A stretch of 64,000 nucleotides of DNA from Citrobacter tructae (GTDB lineage Bacteria; Pseudomonadota; Gammaproteobacteria; Enterobacterales; Enterobacteriaceae), in the NCBI RefSeq assembly GCF_004684345.1, contig NZ_CP038469.1, positions 558,001-622,000 of the forward strand. Reading direction: 5' to 3'. The position numbers were made by a program, and so were the translations under genes. Under the pieces are notes generated by a model. The model saw only the letters and a list, made by a program, of their open reading frames with translations, had not been told where the DNA came from and made no database searches. Below, piece after piece: positions 27,495 to 36,445 of the stretch (the first letter of the stretch is position 1; the number at the start of each line of letters is the position of its first letter).

Positions 27495-27663
27495 GATGCT
27501 GCTCCGCCACATGGGTTGGGTCGAAGCGGCTGACTTAATTGTTAAAGGTATGAGTGGTCCGATCAACGCGAAAACCGTAACCTATGACTTCGAACGTCTG
27601 ATGGACGGCGCTAAACTGCTGAAATGTTCAGAGTTTGGTGACGCGATCATAGAAAACATGTAA
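27495..27663 (+). pseudogene. Displaced 3' end of icd (right attachment copy)
   Basis: Encodes the last ~55 residues of isocitrate dehydrogenase (from LLRHMGWVEAADLIVKGMSG to the stop) without the rest of the gene. Compared with the functional copy there is one missense change (Gly-Pro for Gly-Ala after MSG) and several silent changes, such as TTCAGAG versus AGCGAG. It is probably the original host 3' end, pushed 10.3 kb away by integration. Confidence 0.9.
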
Positions 27664-27687
27664 TCTAGATTATGGGTTGTATGAGAG

Positions 27688-27714
27688 CGGGAGCCAGGTG
27701 GTTCCCGTTTTTTT
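27688..27714 (+). terminator. Terminator of the displaced icd end
   Basis: Stem CGGGAGCC / GGTTCCCG followed by seven T, equivalent to the icd terminator at 17386. Confidence 0.8.
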
Positions 27715-27915
27715 GTACCTGTAAAATTCTTTCCCCAAAACAATCCCCTAAAAACTAAGACTTTCCACCCTGTTTTTACATCGACTATTATCCGTGGCAA
27801 TTCAGTTACGTGCCAAAAGCAGACGTTGAGAGTATTATCGACAGGCTCTTCATCGAAGGAGAGACTCATCCTGAGAAATCCTAAACGCATTGAATACTTA
27901 CTGAGAAAAGTCACC

Positions 27916-28437
27916 ATGAATAAACCGGCCTTTTTACTGCTCATCATTGCTGGGTCAGCTTCTGCAGCTCCATCAATTGAGGTGGGTTTTTCTCCGGAGG
28001 GCAGTGCACAAAGGCTGGTTTTGGATACCATCAATGAAGCGCATTCTTCTATACAGATGGTTGCATACGCATTCCAGGCTAAAGATATTGTTGCCGCACT
28101 AGATGCGGCTCAACAGCGAGGTGTTCGAGTACAAGTTGTTATCGATAAACGTCGAAATAAAGGAACTACATCACTGGCTGCAATGCGCGACATTACCCGC
28201 CATGGAGTGGAGCTTCGCATTGATGGGCATTACCATATTCAGCACGATAAGATGATGATTGTTGATGGTTCAACTTTAGAGACGGGTTCCTTTAATTACG
28301 CAAAATCAGCGGAGTATGACAATAGCGAGAATGTTATCGTAATTAAAAAGATGCCTGAAGTCGTGTCTCAATATCAGAAGCATTTTGCTTCTCGATGGGC
28401 GATATCTGAACCCTTTGAACTTAAAAAGCAGAGTTAG
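27916..28437 (+). CDS. Exported HKD (phospholipase D family) endonuclease, Nuc type
   Basis: 173 residues with signal peptide MNKPAFLLLIIAGSASA, so periplasmic or secreted. A single HxKxxxxD motif is complete (His110, Lys112, Asp117), followed by the conserved GSFNYAKSAEYDNSEN segment, as in the plasmid pKM101 Nuc nuclease that dimerises to form one active site. Nonspecific DNase activity is the family expectation. It lies just outside the right end of the icd element with a copy of the GTGCCAAAAGC repeat upstream. Confidence 0.88.
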   Translation: MNKPAFLLLIIAGSASAAPSIEVGFSPEGSAQRLVLDTINEAHSSIQMVAYAFQAKDIVAALDAAQQRGVRVQVVIDKRRNKGTTSLAAMRDITRHGVELRIDGHYHIQHDKMMIVDGSTLETGSFNYAKSAEYDNSENVIVIKKMPEVVSQYQKHFASRWAISEPFELKKQS

Positions 28438-28672
28438 CCGCTCTTTACGCTAACGGCTTTGAACGTTCTACTTGTCGCTCAGAACAGATCTTTAGCTCAG
28501 TTATCTGGTCCGCTTCGAGCTGAGAATTCATTATGAGAAGCGGGTTAAATTTTTTTCATTAACACTGTTGGATCCCAAGGTAACCGATTTCCCTTGGAGC
28601 CGCAAAGTGATTTTAAACCGCTTCTTAGTGGCATCGTCAGTATGATTTGGGCAAAAAAATAACGTAAAATCA

Positions 28673-30190
28673 TCACTTACGCTCGGGGTACTTGCTCCGC
28701 TTATGCTGATAAAGCAACTCATCGGCTTTCAGCATCGCCACTTCCAGTGTGTCTCCTGGCAGCAACTGATATGCCCCCCAGGAAAATGCCACCAGTTTAT
28801 CCGTGTCAATCGCGAGTAATTGTTCCTGCGCACGGGTAATAACATCACGGGATTTATTCAGAGAATAATCGATAAGAACCAGACAGAACTCATCGCCCCC
28901 AAGCCGGATACCGTAGTCACTTTTACGAATGGTATTGCCCAGCGCCATCCCCAGCATCTGTATCACTTTATCGCCCATATGGTGGCCGAGAGAGTCATTT
29001 ATTCTTTTGAGTCCATCACTGTCAATGGCGATGACCGTGACGGGGATAACTCTGTCAACGAGTGAGCGGATTTTATGTTCCAGCTCCGGTGTAATAACTT
29101 TTCTGTTATACAGCCCGGTCATCGCGTCCGTCACGTTATCCCTGGAAAGCAACGTTTGCCTGATTAATTGTTTATGGGCATACCGGCATAATGCCCAGGT
29201 TCCGAGGAGATAAAGCAGTAACAGCCATAAATTTGCAATAATGACGTAGATAGCATCCAGTTTCACATGCAGGGTGTAATACTGGGTGAGCGAGTCTTCA
29301 TAACTGATCAAAGCATAAGATTTGATATATGGTTTATGGAAAACAATATGGCTGCCGGTTCCATTATCGGTGACATACAAAGAAAGGAATTGCCACAACA
29401 ACGGACGGTCGACAGTATTAAACGAAACCACCAGATCGTCAATGTTGATGTCTGTAATCAGAATACCTTTTACTTTATCACCCAGAAATACCGGGGTAAG
29501 CATGCTGATAATATTATTGCGGGTATAGCCATCCTGATAAATATGAGACAGCGTGGTTTCCCCCGTCAGCAGATCTGTCAGGGCATTATCATCAATCGAA
29601 ATCGTGTGTGTGCTGCGAGCGATATTGATGCTGCCATTATTACCCACGAGCCAGTTACTGAAGGTATAGTTTTGAGTGTTAACTGGCTGATTGATATAAA
29701 TATAGTTGTGAGTAAGATCGATATAGTATCTGATATTTCTGAACCTATAGCCGGTATAATTTGAAAAGCTGTACTTCGACTGAGCCGCGCGCTCAGCGGT
29801 GTGAATAACCGATAGCGCGCCAATGTCTCCCCCCCACTCGTTACACGATCTATTGCGGGTTTGCAGGGTGCCGTCGAGGTTATTCCTGTTTTTCTTCAAC
29901 AGATTGAATCCGTAAATACCCCCCTCGGTTTCAAGGTGCTGACATATTGCTGCCCGTTCAGTATCGTCGGGGGGCGCATCGGCTATTCGGCGATAAAATT
30001 CCCGCGAAAGGCGGGTGGCAATATTCTGGTTAATAGACTCTTCATGGAAAAGCGCCGACTTCCCATTTTCAGCGACATACCCCATATAGTTCTGTAAATC
30101 GTGTGCTTCACGAACAGCCAGCGTGGCAAACAGTGAGGTTGTGCAAACCAAGATCAGGATAATCGCACTGATATATTTTTGTCTGGACAA
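28673..30190 (-). CDS. Membrane diguanylate cyclase, DgcJ paralogue
   Basis: About 505 residues from a TTG start (RBS CAGGGAA nine bases upstream); ATG at 30253 is an alternative with poor spacing. One N-terminal membrane span, a periplasmic sensor of about 300 residues, a second span near LWLLLLYLLGTWAL, then a GGDEF domain with intact RLGGDEF and the entry motif DAMTGLYNRK. The sensor domain is clearly related to DgcJ (54156), e.g. LTPVFLGDKVKGILITDIN. Makes c-di-GMP if active. Confidence 0.88.
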   Translation of the reverse strand: MSRQKYISAIILILVCTTSLFATLAVREAHDLQNYMGYVAENGKSALFHEESINQNIATRLSREFYRRIADAPPDDTERAAICQHLETEGGIYGFNLLKKNRNNLDGTLQTRNRSCNEWGGDIGALSVIHTAERAAQSKYSFSNYTGYRFRNIRYYIDLTHNYIYINQPVNTQNYTFSNWLVGNNGSINIARSTHTISIDDNALTDLLTGETTLSHIYQDGYTRNNIISMLTPVFLGDKVKGILITDINIDDLVVSFNTVDRPLLWQFLSLYVTDNGTGSHIVFHKPYIKSYALISYEDSLTQYYTLHVKLDAIYVIIANLWLLLLYLLGTWALCRYAHKQLIRQTLLSRDNVTDAMTGLYNRKVITPELEHKIRSLVDRVIPVTVIAIDSDGLKRINDSLGHHMGDKVIQMLGMALGNTIRKSDYGIRLGGDEFCLVLIDYSLNKSRDVITRAQEQLLAIDTDKLVAFSWGAYQLLPGDTLEVAMLKADELLYQHKRSKYPERK

Positions 30191-30427
30191 GATGGCTAAT
30201 TCCCTGTTGTACCACCTGAAAATAATAGCAAGTGTAGCACCAAACAACGGCATTTTAGCAGGTGATGCCTCCAGGGACAAAGCTTCCGCCTCTTCTCGCA
30301 AAACAGCCTGGACGTTATTGCGCGGTCTGTACTGCGAGAAGAGGCGGGCATCATTTCTGCAGCACGCTAGGAGAGTAACCTGTTCGTTTGCGTCCCCTAC
30401 ATCGTCAACACAATTTTCCGGTGTTTA

Positions 30428-30775
30428 GGCCATCTTCAATACGCTGGGGAGTTTTACTGGCGTCTGCCAGCGTAAATACGCTGTCAATCACCGGGCTCAG
30501 CCCGTCTTTACCAGCGCTACTTTAAACCGATGGGACATCTCATGATTTACGTCCTGCGAACACGATTTCATTACTGTGCCAATAATCTGCAGATGACGTT
30601 ACAGCACCCGAACCAGCGGGATTTTCGCGTTTTCAATGCCCCCCCATAACGCCAATCTGTACCAGACGACCACCAAAATTGAGTGCGTTCACGTTTCGTT
30701 CAAAAGAAGGTGCGCCAATGAAATCGAAAATCATATCAACACCCTTGTTATCTTAGATGCTGGCGGCAACCGCGG
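30428..30775 (-). pseudogene. Decayed NAD(P)H:quinone oxidoreductase
   Basis: The minus strand encodes recognisable pieces of a zeta-crystallin/quinone reductase in shifting frames: NKGVDMIFDFIGAPSFERNVNALNFGGRLVQIGVMGG, then IPLVRVL, IIGTVMKS and VIDSVFTLADASKTPQRIEDG. At least two frameshifts and in-frame stops, and no N-terminal catalytic half. A relic only. (The first block is quoted in shortened pieces elsewhere; its core is KGVDMIFDFIGAPSFERN.). Confidence 0.8.
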
Positions 30776-30796
30776 TAAAATCCTCAACAACAGGTA

Positions 30797-31083
30797 CTGG
30801 TTCACTCTCATCAGGGCAGTCGTTCCTGAAATCACACGGTCTGGAAGTCTGCATGAGTCGTCGCGGTAACTGACACGACAACGTGGTTGCGGAAAGCTTT
30901 TTCCAGCTACTGAAACGCGAACGGATAAAGAAAAAGTTCTATGGAACGCGGGAAGAAGCCCGCAGCGATATTTTTGATTACATCGAAATGTTTTATAACT
31001 GTAGACGTCGGCATAGTCCGAGCAATCAGATGCCACCGACAGAATACGAAAACCAATATTATCAACGGCTCGGAAGTGTCTAG
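30797..31083 (+). pseudogene. IS3-family transposase (orfB) C-terminal fragment
   Basis: Carries LVHSHQGSR (from the DDE-region VHSDQGSQ, with the catalytic Asp changed to His), a frameshift, FLKSHGLEVCMSRRGN, an in-frame TGA, then the intact tail DNVVAESFFQLLKRERIKKK to NQYYQRLGSV. Typical C terminus of IS3-family integrase-type transposases. The left part of the IS is missing, so it is a dead remnant. Confidence 0.85.
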
Positions 31084-31152
31084 ATTATCTGCGGCGATTT
31101 ATTTCTAAAGTGTGTCCCATACCTTTATGCTGGTGTCATAATCTTAGTATGT

Positions 31153-32676
31153 TCACCCAACAACAACTTTTACTTTGGGTTTTGACAACAGAATCATTAT
31201 CAGTTCTGTGAAAGCGACTGGCTTATAGAAATAGTATCCTTGCAGGAACGTGATATTATTTTTATTCAGATAGTCGAGTTGTTCTTTTGTTTCGACACCC
31301 TCTGCAACAATGCTCAACGAAAGTTTGCGTGCCAGCTCCAGTACACAATCTAAAATTCTGGTTGAATCTGGATCTGCATTAACTCGACCGATAAAACTCT
31401 GGTCAATCTTAATATAATCAATATGTAAATCATGGAGATATGACAGTCCTGAGTAACCTGTGCCAAAATCATCAAGTGCTATAACAAAGCCGTTCTCATG
31501 CAGTGTATTTAGCCTACGGACAAGATTTTCATCGACATGTAAGGGTTCTCGTTCGGTGACTTCAATGACTAAATGTAAATCGCTACGGTTGAAGCTATCC
31601 CGGTATTTCAGACATTCCTCCACAAAGGTGGGGGATGTAATATGGGTTGCACTATAGTTAATCCCAATATGAAATCCTTCCGGTAACTTGTTGGAAATGG
31701 TATTCATATGCTTCACAACTTGTATCATCAGGTTTCGGGTTAGCGGTATGATAAGACCTGACTTCTCGGCAACAGGAATAAAGGATGCGGGGGAAATATA
31801 TCCTACCTTCGGGTGCTTCCACCTTGCCAATACTTCAACGCCACGTAGTGTCCCATCACTGCCATTTACAATTATTTGGTAAAAGGGAACGATTTCGCCA
31901 GCTATAATTGCTCTACGCAGGGTTTCTTCAGGTGTGTCATTTTTTTTGAAATATATTTCAAGAAAGTAGGCGGTTACACAAGATATTAGCAGGATGAAAA
32001 TCAGTATGCCCGGACCTTTAGTGACAATTCTGAGTAGGCTAAACAACGGCGGCTGGTTGTAGATTATACTGTAATGATATTTTGTAGACTCAATCCTTCC
32101 GGCAAGTTGTTTGCTGGTATTTACTGTCGTCACATCACCAGACGTGCCGATGACACTCTTACCGACTAGTAAAGAATAATCTACCCCTTTCAACGGAACA
32201 TTTAATGCATCCCGGATGTGCTGATCGCTAATGGTGACTAAAATGCGGCTTGCCACAAAATTTGTCTGGTATAACAGTATTGGCAGTTCATTTACGGTGT
32301 CTTTTGCTGGCACAAGAAGCAAGTTTGTATCAGACATACTGGGAATGTGAGTCAACAACACGCGATTACCCGGTAGCGATGAACACCATACCGCGCCTCT
32401 CTTGATGATGAGAATAGTCCGCAGATGAGGCTTCAGGGCGGCTTCAGTACCGAGCTGATATTGTTCTTCCAGATTGCATCCTTCAATCACGATATCCATA
32501 GCCGTTCGAGTCGCCATTGCAGCCTCATCAAGGATCCGATTTATATTTTTTTCTGCATACTTAGCCCCGGCAAGGCTGTCGGCGTTTGATGAATACCATA
32601 GCTGTAGGCTCAGAATAGAAACGCCGGCAAGAGAAAGGCACACAGCAACGATTATTGGAAGAAATGTACTGCGCAT
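31153..32676 (-). CDS. Membrane c-di-GMP phosphodiesterase, CSS-EAL type
   Basis: 507 residues; ATG at 32676 chosen because AGGA lies eight bases upstream. Membrane span, periplasmic CSS-type domain with the WCSS motif and another Cys (GCNLEEQ), second span near PGILIFILLISCVTAYFL, then an EAL domain. Catalytic residues are present: EVLARW (EAL motif as EVL), the Asn in NYSATH, EVTE, DDFGTGYS, the Lys in IKIDQSF, and VAEGVE. It resembles the PdeC/YjcC group, whose activity responds to the disulfide state of the CSS cysteines. Confidence 0.88.
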   Translation of the reverse strand: MRSTFLPIIVAVCLSLAGVSILSLQLWYSSNADSLAGAKYAEKNINRILDEAAMATRTAMDIVIEGCNLEEQYQLGTEAALKPHLRTILIIKRGAVWCSSLPGNRVLLTHIPSMSDTNLLLVPAKDTVNELPILLYQTNFVASRILVTISDQHIRDALNVPLKGVDYSLLVGKSVIGTSGDVTTVNTSKQLAGRIESTKYHYSIIYNQPPLFSLLRIVTKGPGILIFILLISCVTAYFLEIYFKKNDTPEETLRRAIIAGEIVPFYQIIVNGSDGTLRGVEVLARWKHPKVGYISPASFIPVAEKSGLIIPLTRNLMIQVVKHMNTISNKLPEGFHIGINYSATHITSPTFVEECLKYRDSFNRSDLHLVIEVTEREPLHVDENLVRRLNTLHENGFVIALDDFGTGYSGLSYLHDLHIDYIKIDQSFIGRVNADPDSTRILDCVLELARKLSLSIVAEGVETKEQLDYLNKNNITFLQGYYFYKPVAFTELIMILLSKPKVKVVVG

Positions 32677-32960
32677 GATTGTGTCCTGTGGCGAAAAGAG
32701 TGAGAATTTCTTGGCCAATTCACCTTATACAGAGAGCATGGTAGACAGCGCTGGAAATAGCTATGACCAGAGCGCTATTTTGTCTGTATGCCGATCGTTG
32801 TCTTGAGAATCGGGTACTGAATGATGTTATCGAAAATGTTCCTGCTTGCTTGATGGATGCGAGGTGACTGTGCGCTGGTGTTATACCAGTGGACTCCAGC
32901 GCCATTTGTATTGCGTATAATGCGCTTTTATTCACTCTGAAAATTGTTGTGGCTAATGAT

Positions 32961-33296
32961 ATGAATCTCAATCGCTGTTGTTATTTGTTACTGATCGTAG
33001 CGGCGATCGGCAGCTATTTTACGTTGCATCCCCTGGTGGTATGGTTCTTGAGTGCTAACGTGCTGACGCTGGTGATATATGGCGTAGATAAAATAGCGGC
33101 GCGTAAGGTCTGGCGCAGAGTGCCGGAATCCACTTTGCTGGTGTTTGGGGTTGTGGGGGGATGGGCTGGTGCGATTGCGGGTCAACAACTCTTTCGACAT
33201 AAAACACAAAAACAGCCATTCAAAACCTATTTTATCATCAGTGTGATATTGAGTGTCTCGGCTATGGCGGCGGTATATCAGCTCTACCCACGCTAA
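32961..33296 (+). CDS. DUF1294 family membrane protein
   Basis: 111 residues from MNLNRCCYLLLIVAAIG; the frame extends 24 codons upstream without a good start. Three to four hydrophobic segments and the DUF1294 signature VYGVDKIAARKVWRRVPE...LLVFGVVGGWAGA (here IYGVDKIAARK then GGWAGAIAGQQLFRHKT). Inner membrane, function unknown. Often linked to cold-shock-like domains in other bacteria, not here. Confidence 0.8.
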   Translation: MNLNRCCYLLLIVAAIGSYFTLHPLVVWFLSANVLTLVIYGVDKIAARKVWRRVPESTLLVFGVVGGWAGAIAGQQLFRHKTQKQPFKTYFIISVILSVSAMAAVYQLYPR

Positions 33297-33356
33297 AAGG
33301 CAACGCTGCTCATTAATCATCTTACTGGCAGGGACATGGAATACGTTACAGCATTT

Positions 33357-33821
33357 CTATGGCGGCAATATCCGCAGTGACCGTAATTCTCTCACAGCAG
33401 AATGAGGCTTGCATCGGCCACAGATGAGGGAGGAATAGTGGCGACCATTATCATCCTCTATTTGGCATAAAGATGTGAAAGGCTCGCCTGATGTTGGACT
33501 GTCATACAGCTGTGCATCTTCAACTGCCGGGTCGAAGTCGAGCGTAATCCTGACACCGTTGACCCAGGATTTTGGCAGCTTCTGTATCATCATCAGATCG
33601 GTCAGGACAGACGTGTAATGTTGTGTAATATGATCTATTAGTGGGACACTGGCATTAGACCTATGCGCGGACAATGAAAATTCTATGGTAGTAAGCCGGT
33701 GTTCGATAGCAAAGCGTTTTAGCTGACCGATAGCCCAGTATCCGCCGAATTCGTTGTTTCGACTGACAAAGCTGCTATTCAGCGAATTTGCTATCCCTCT
33801 AAGTTCTGTTCTTCGTGCCAT
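33357..33821 (-). CDS. Unrecognised soluble protein
   Basis: 154 residues with an AGGAAAAAGCA-ATG start. No signal or membrane segment. Notable parts are NNEFGGYWAIGQLKRFA, a basic/aromatic helix, and a C-terminal ICGRCKP. Composition is similar to the core, so it may be a stable gene of the group rather than phage. Function unknown. Confidence 0.65.
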   Translation of the reverse strand: MARRTELRGIANSLNSSFVSRNNEFGGYWAIGQLKRFAIEHRLTTIEFSLSAHRSNASVPLIDHITQHYTSVLTDLMMIQKLPKSWVNGVRITLDFDPAVEDAQLYDSPTSGEPFTSLCQIEDDNGRHYSSLICGRCKPHSAVRELRSLRILPP

Positions 33822-33877
33822 TGCTTTTTCCTGACAGTAGGTCTAATTGGTACGCCTTTATTCTTTTGACGAAACAT

Positions 33878-33902
33878 GCCGGGCTATCAGTCATAGCCCG
33901 GC
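33878..33902. terminator. Hairpin after the TonB-dependent receptor
   Basis: GCCGGGCTAT / ATAGCCCGGC stem 20 bases past the receptor stop; T-tract weak on the minus strand. Confidence 0.6.
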
Positions 33903-33921
33903 TAGCAGAAGTAAAGAAAAT

Positions 33922-36009
33922 TTAGAACTGGTAGTTTAATGAAACCCAGTAGTTGCGACCCGGGTTTACGTATCCTGTTGTGGATTGTGCGGTCTGGTAA
34001 TAGTCACCTGCGTAGGTGCTGTTGCGGCCTACCTGATACAGTGTGACGTCGCTAAAGTCTTTATCCAACACGTTATTGACGGCTGTATTCAGGGTCAGTT
34101 CTTTGGTCAACTTATAGGACATTCCCATATCCAGAACGGTCCAGGCTTTTAAATTTGCCCCTTTATCATCATACACAGCCTTTTGTACTGCGCTGAGGTT
34201 GTCATAATTTTCGGTAAAGCGCGGGGCTTTACCGCGGTAGCGTGCGCTTAACCATGCGTTCATATCCTCGGTTGCCTGCCAGTTCAAACGGGCGTTAGCC
34301 ATATGTTTGGGGGTGTAGCTCAACGGCGCGCCTTTGTTCTCGCCATCCTTTTGCTTGCTCTGTGTGTAGGTGTAGTTGAGGGATAAACTCAGCACGTCGG
34401 ACCAAAGAGGGAAGGTGCTGGCGAATTCAACACCGTCCGTTCTTGCTTTGCCGCTGTTGGTATAGCTGTTGGTATTGTCATCGATAGAATATGAGACAAT
34501 TTTATTTTTGTATTCGGTATAGAAACCAGTCACGTTTGCGTTCAGCCCTGCATCATTCTCATAATACAGCCCGGTTTCATAGCTGGTGCTTTCTTCTGGT
34601 TTAAGATCAGGATTGCCGACCGTATTGACGGTTCCCTGGGCGGTAACACCGCTGATGCCGTTGTGTAATTGGCTGAGTGACGGGGCTTTGTATCCGGTTG
34701 TCACACCGCCTTTCAGGGTCCACTCTTCGGAGACGTCCCAGACCATGTAGGCACGTGGGCTGAGGTGTCCGCCAAAGACATCATTATGCTCATAGCGTGT
34801 ACCTGCGGTTAATGCCAGCGAATCGAGAATGTGCCATTCATCTTCCGCGTAGGTCGCCCATGTTTTCTGGTGGAATGTCTCACCGGTATTAGCCAATACC
34901 ACGCCGTCTTTCATGCGGGCATCCCAGTATTCTCCCCCGAGGGTAAACAAATGCGAATCGCCCAACGGTGTCAGCAGCATCGAATCCAGAATGACGTTGG
35001 TATTTTTCAGTTCACGAGCGTCACCAGCCCTGCCTGCGTTTTCCGGCGTAAGGGCAGAAGAGACCAACTGGCGGCCTTTGTTCTCGGTTTCATTCCAGCC
35101 CACGGATGATTTCCAGGTGCCGAATGTTAATGCGGTATCGTGACCCAGAGTGACCTTGTTGCGCTCATAGCGCAGGGTTTTATCGTAACCCCCGGTCAGG
35201 TTGCCAAGTTGCCCGTCATCATTGTCGTAGCGCTGCCTGGCGGAATCGAGATCCAACCACAGCGTATTGCTTTCACCGGTTTTCCAGTCCAGACGGGTAC
35301 CGATGTTGTAGTTTTCCGATTCCGTTGGATAAGGCACGCGCGTCGACGTGGTGTCGCTCAGGGAAGTGACGCTGGAGCCTTGTCGCTGTGTCGTGCTTCC
35401 GCGCACCTGCATGTCCAGCACGCCGGCGATTAAAGGACCGCTTGACCAAAAGTTAGCGACCGTGCTGTTACCCCATTTATTGCTTTCCTGTAGGTTAACA
35501 CCGGTATTGATGGATGTGCTCCATTTATCCGTACTTCTTTTGGTGATGATGTTAACGACACCGCCAATAGCATCTGAACCGTATAGTGTCGACATGGGGC
35601 CGCGGATCACTTCAATATGATCGATGGCTGCCAGTGGAGGCATAAAACTGGTGTTCATGGCAGAGAAGCCGTTTGGTGTCACATCACTGCTGCCATTTTG
35701 ACGAATACCGTCTATCAGAATTAGGGTATAGCTGGCGGGCATGCCGCGAATGCTGACCTCCAGACCGCCGGTTTTACCGGTGCTGCTTTCAACATCCACC
35801 CCTTCTACAGAGCGCAGGGCTTCCCCCAGATCATTATATTTATTGGTTTGTAATTCTTGTTGAGAGATAACTGAAACGCTAGCTGCGGCGTTGGTGATCT
35901 TTTTTTCGTAACCAGAAGCGGTCACGACCATCACGTCATCGGCGAAGGCATAAGTACAGCTGAATCCAAGACAGGACAGAACGACAGAGGCAACAGGTTT
36001 TAAACGCAT
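33922..36009 (-). CDS. TonB-dependent outer-membrane receptor (CirA/IrgA-like)
   Basis: 695 residues; the ATG at 36009 follows AAGGAAG at normal spacing. Signal peptide ends CTYAFA; the mature start DDVMVVTASG contains a TonB-box-like sequence. The plug domain shows SIRGMPASYTLILIDGIRQ and YGSDAIGGVVNIITKR; the barrel ends in LNYQF with the terminal Phe needed for outer-membrane insertion. Nearest relatives by eye are catecholate/linear-siderophore receptors of the CirA/IrgA group. A Fur-like box precedes it, and it is divergent from a NikR-boxed importer, so the ligand could be an iron or a nickel chelate. Confidence 0.88.
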   Translation of the reverse strand: MRLKPVASVVLSCLGFSCTYAFADDVMVVTASGYEKKITNAAASVSVISQQELQTNKYNDLGEALRSVEGVDVESSTGKTGGLEVSIRGMPASYTLILIDGIRQNGSSDVTPNGFSAMNTSFMPPLAAIDHIEVIRGPMSTLYGSDAIGGVVNIITKRSTDKWSTSINTGVNLQESNKWGNSTVANFWSSGPLIAGVLDMQVRGSTTQRQGSSVTSLSDTTSTRVPYPTESENYNIGTRLDWKTGESNTLWLDLDSARQRYDNDDGQLGNLTGGYDKTLRYERNKVTLGHDTALTFGTWKSSVGWNETENKGRQLVSSALTPENAGRAGDARELKNTNVILDSMLLTPLGDSHLFTLGGEYWDARMKDGVVLANTGETFHQKTWATYAEDEWHILDSLALTAGTRYEHNDVFGGHLSPRAYMVWDVSEEWTLKGGVTTGYKAPSLSQLHNGISGVTAQGTVNTVGNPDLKPEESTSYETGLYYENDAGLNANVTGFYTEYKNKIVSYSIDDNTNSYTNSGKARTDGVEFASTFPLWSDVLSLSLNYTYTQSKQKDGENKGAPLSYTPKHMANARLNWQATEDMNAWLSARYRGKAPRFTENYDNLSAVQKAVYDDKGANLKAWTVLDMGMSYKLTKELTLNTAVNNVLDKDFSDVTLYQVGRNSTYAGDYYQTAQSTTGYVNPGRNYWVSLNYQF

Positions 36010-36062
36010 AGTCAAACTTCCTTTGTTAAAAATTCAAAGGCAGTAAGATAATTGATGGAAAT

Positions 36063-36081
36063 GATAATACAAATAATTATC
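36063..36081. promoter_or_regulatory. Fur box upstream of the TonB-dependent receptor
   Basis: GATAATACAAATAATTATC matches the 19-base Fur consensus GATAATGATAATCATTATC at 15 positions, with both outer hexamers intact. It lies 54-72 bases upstream of the receptor start, where it would cover the promoter. Confidence 0.75.
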
Positions 36082-36296
36082 ATTACAAATTTACACAACT
36101 TGTCACTATGAGTATATTTCTTGAATAAACATACATAAATTGTCATAAATTTCAGATAAGGATTAACGACAGAATGCGTGGGTAGTTATCACTGCGATTA
36201 TTAACTTTCATTTAATATGCAATTGAATAAATAGAGGGGGAAACAAAAATCACGGTGGTGAATCAATGCACATTAATAATTAAGAATTCGAGAGTC

Positions 36297-36324
36297 GTAT
36301 GATGTTTTTTTAAAATCGTCATAC
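36297..36324. promoter_or_regulatory. NikR operator upstream of the nickel-type importer
   Basis: GTATGA at 36297-36302 and TCATAC at 36319-36324 are separated by exactly 16 bases, the NikR operator architecture. The right half TAAAATCGTCATAC is identical to my recollection of the E. coli nikABCDE operator. It is 122 bases upstream of the binding-protein start and about 290 from the receptor start. Confidence 0.9.
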
Positions 36325-36445
36325 TTTTCTGCGCTGTATCATTTTTTTCGTCAATGTGGTCCGCCATAATCCCTTCCCCAGGAGACCGTACAACGCATGC
36401 TTGTCGTTGTGTGGCATAAAAATAACGCAAAAGCGGGATAAGGTA

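Larger units (their letters stand above)
17200..27665. mobile_element. Degraded phage-21/e14-type element integrated in icd
   Basis: Bounded by two copies of the icd 3' end (17200-17363 and 27502-27665) that differ at only about a dozen positions. The interior has phage-type genes (tail fibre, DNA methylase fragment, gtr operon, dinI-like, S24-like) with base composition more AT-rich than the flanks. No integrase, excisionase, repressor, terminase or head genes are visible, so the element looks immobile. TTATCAAAA repeats just inside both ends look like integrase arm sites. Confidence 0.85.

Noticed and set aside
28531..28722. 63-residue minus-strand frame after the HKD nuclease
   Set aside because: It overlaps the 3' end of the GGDEF gene on the same strand and has only faint resemblance to any known protein.
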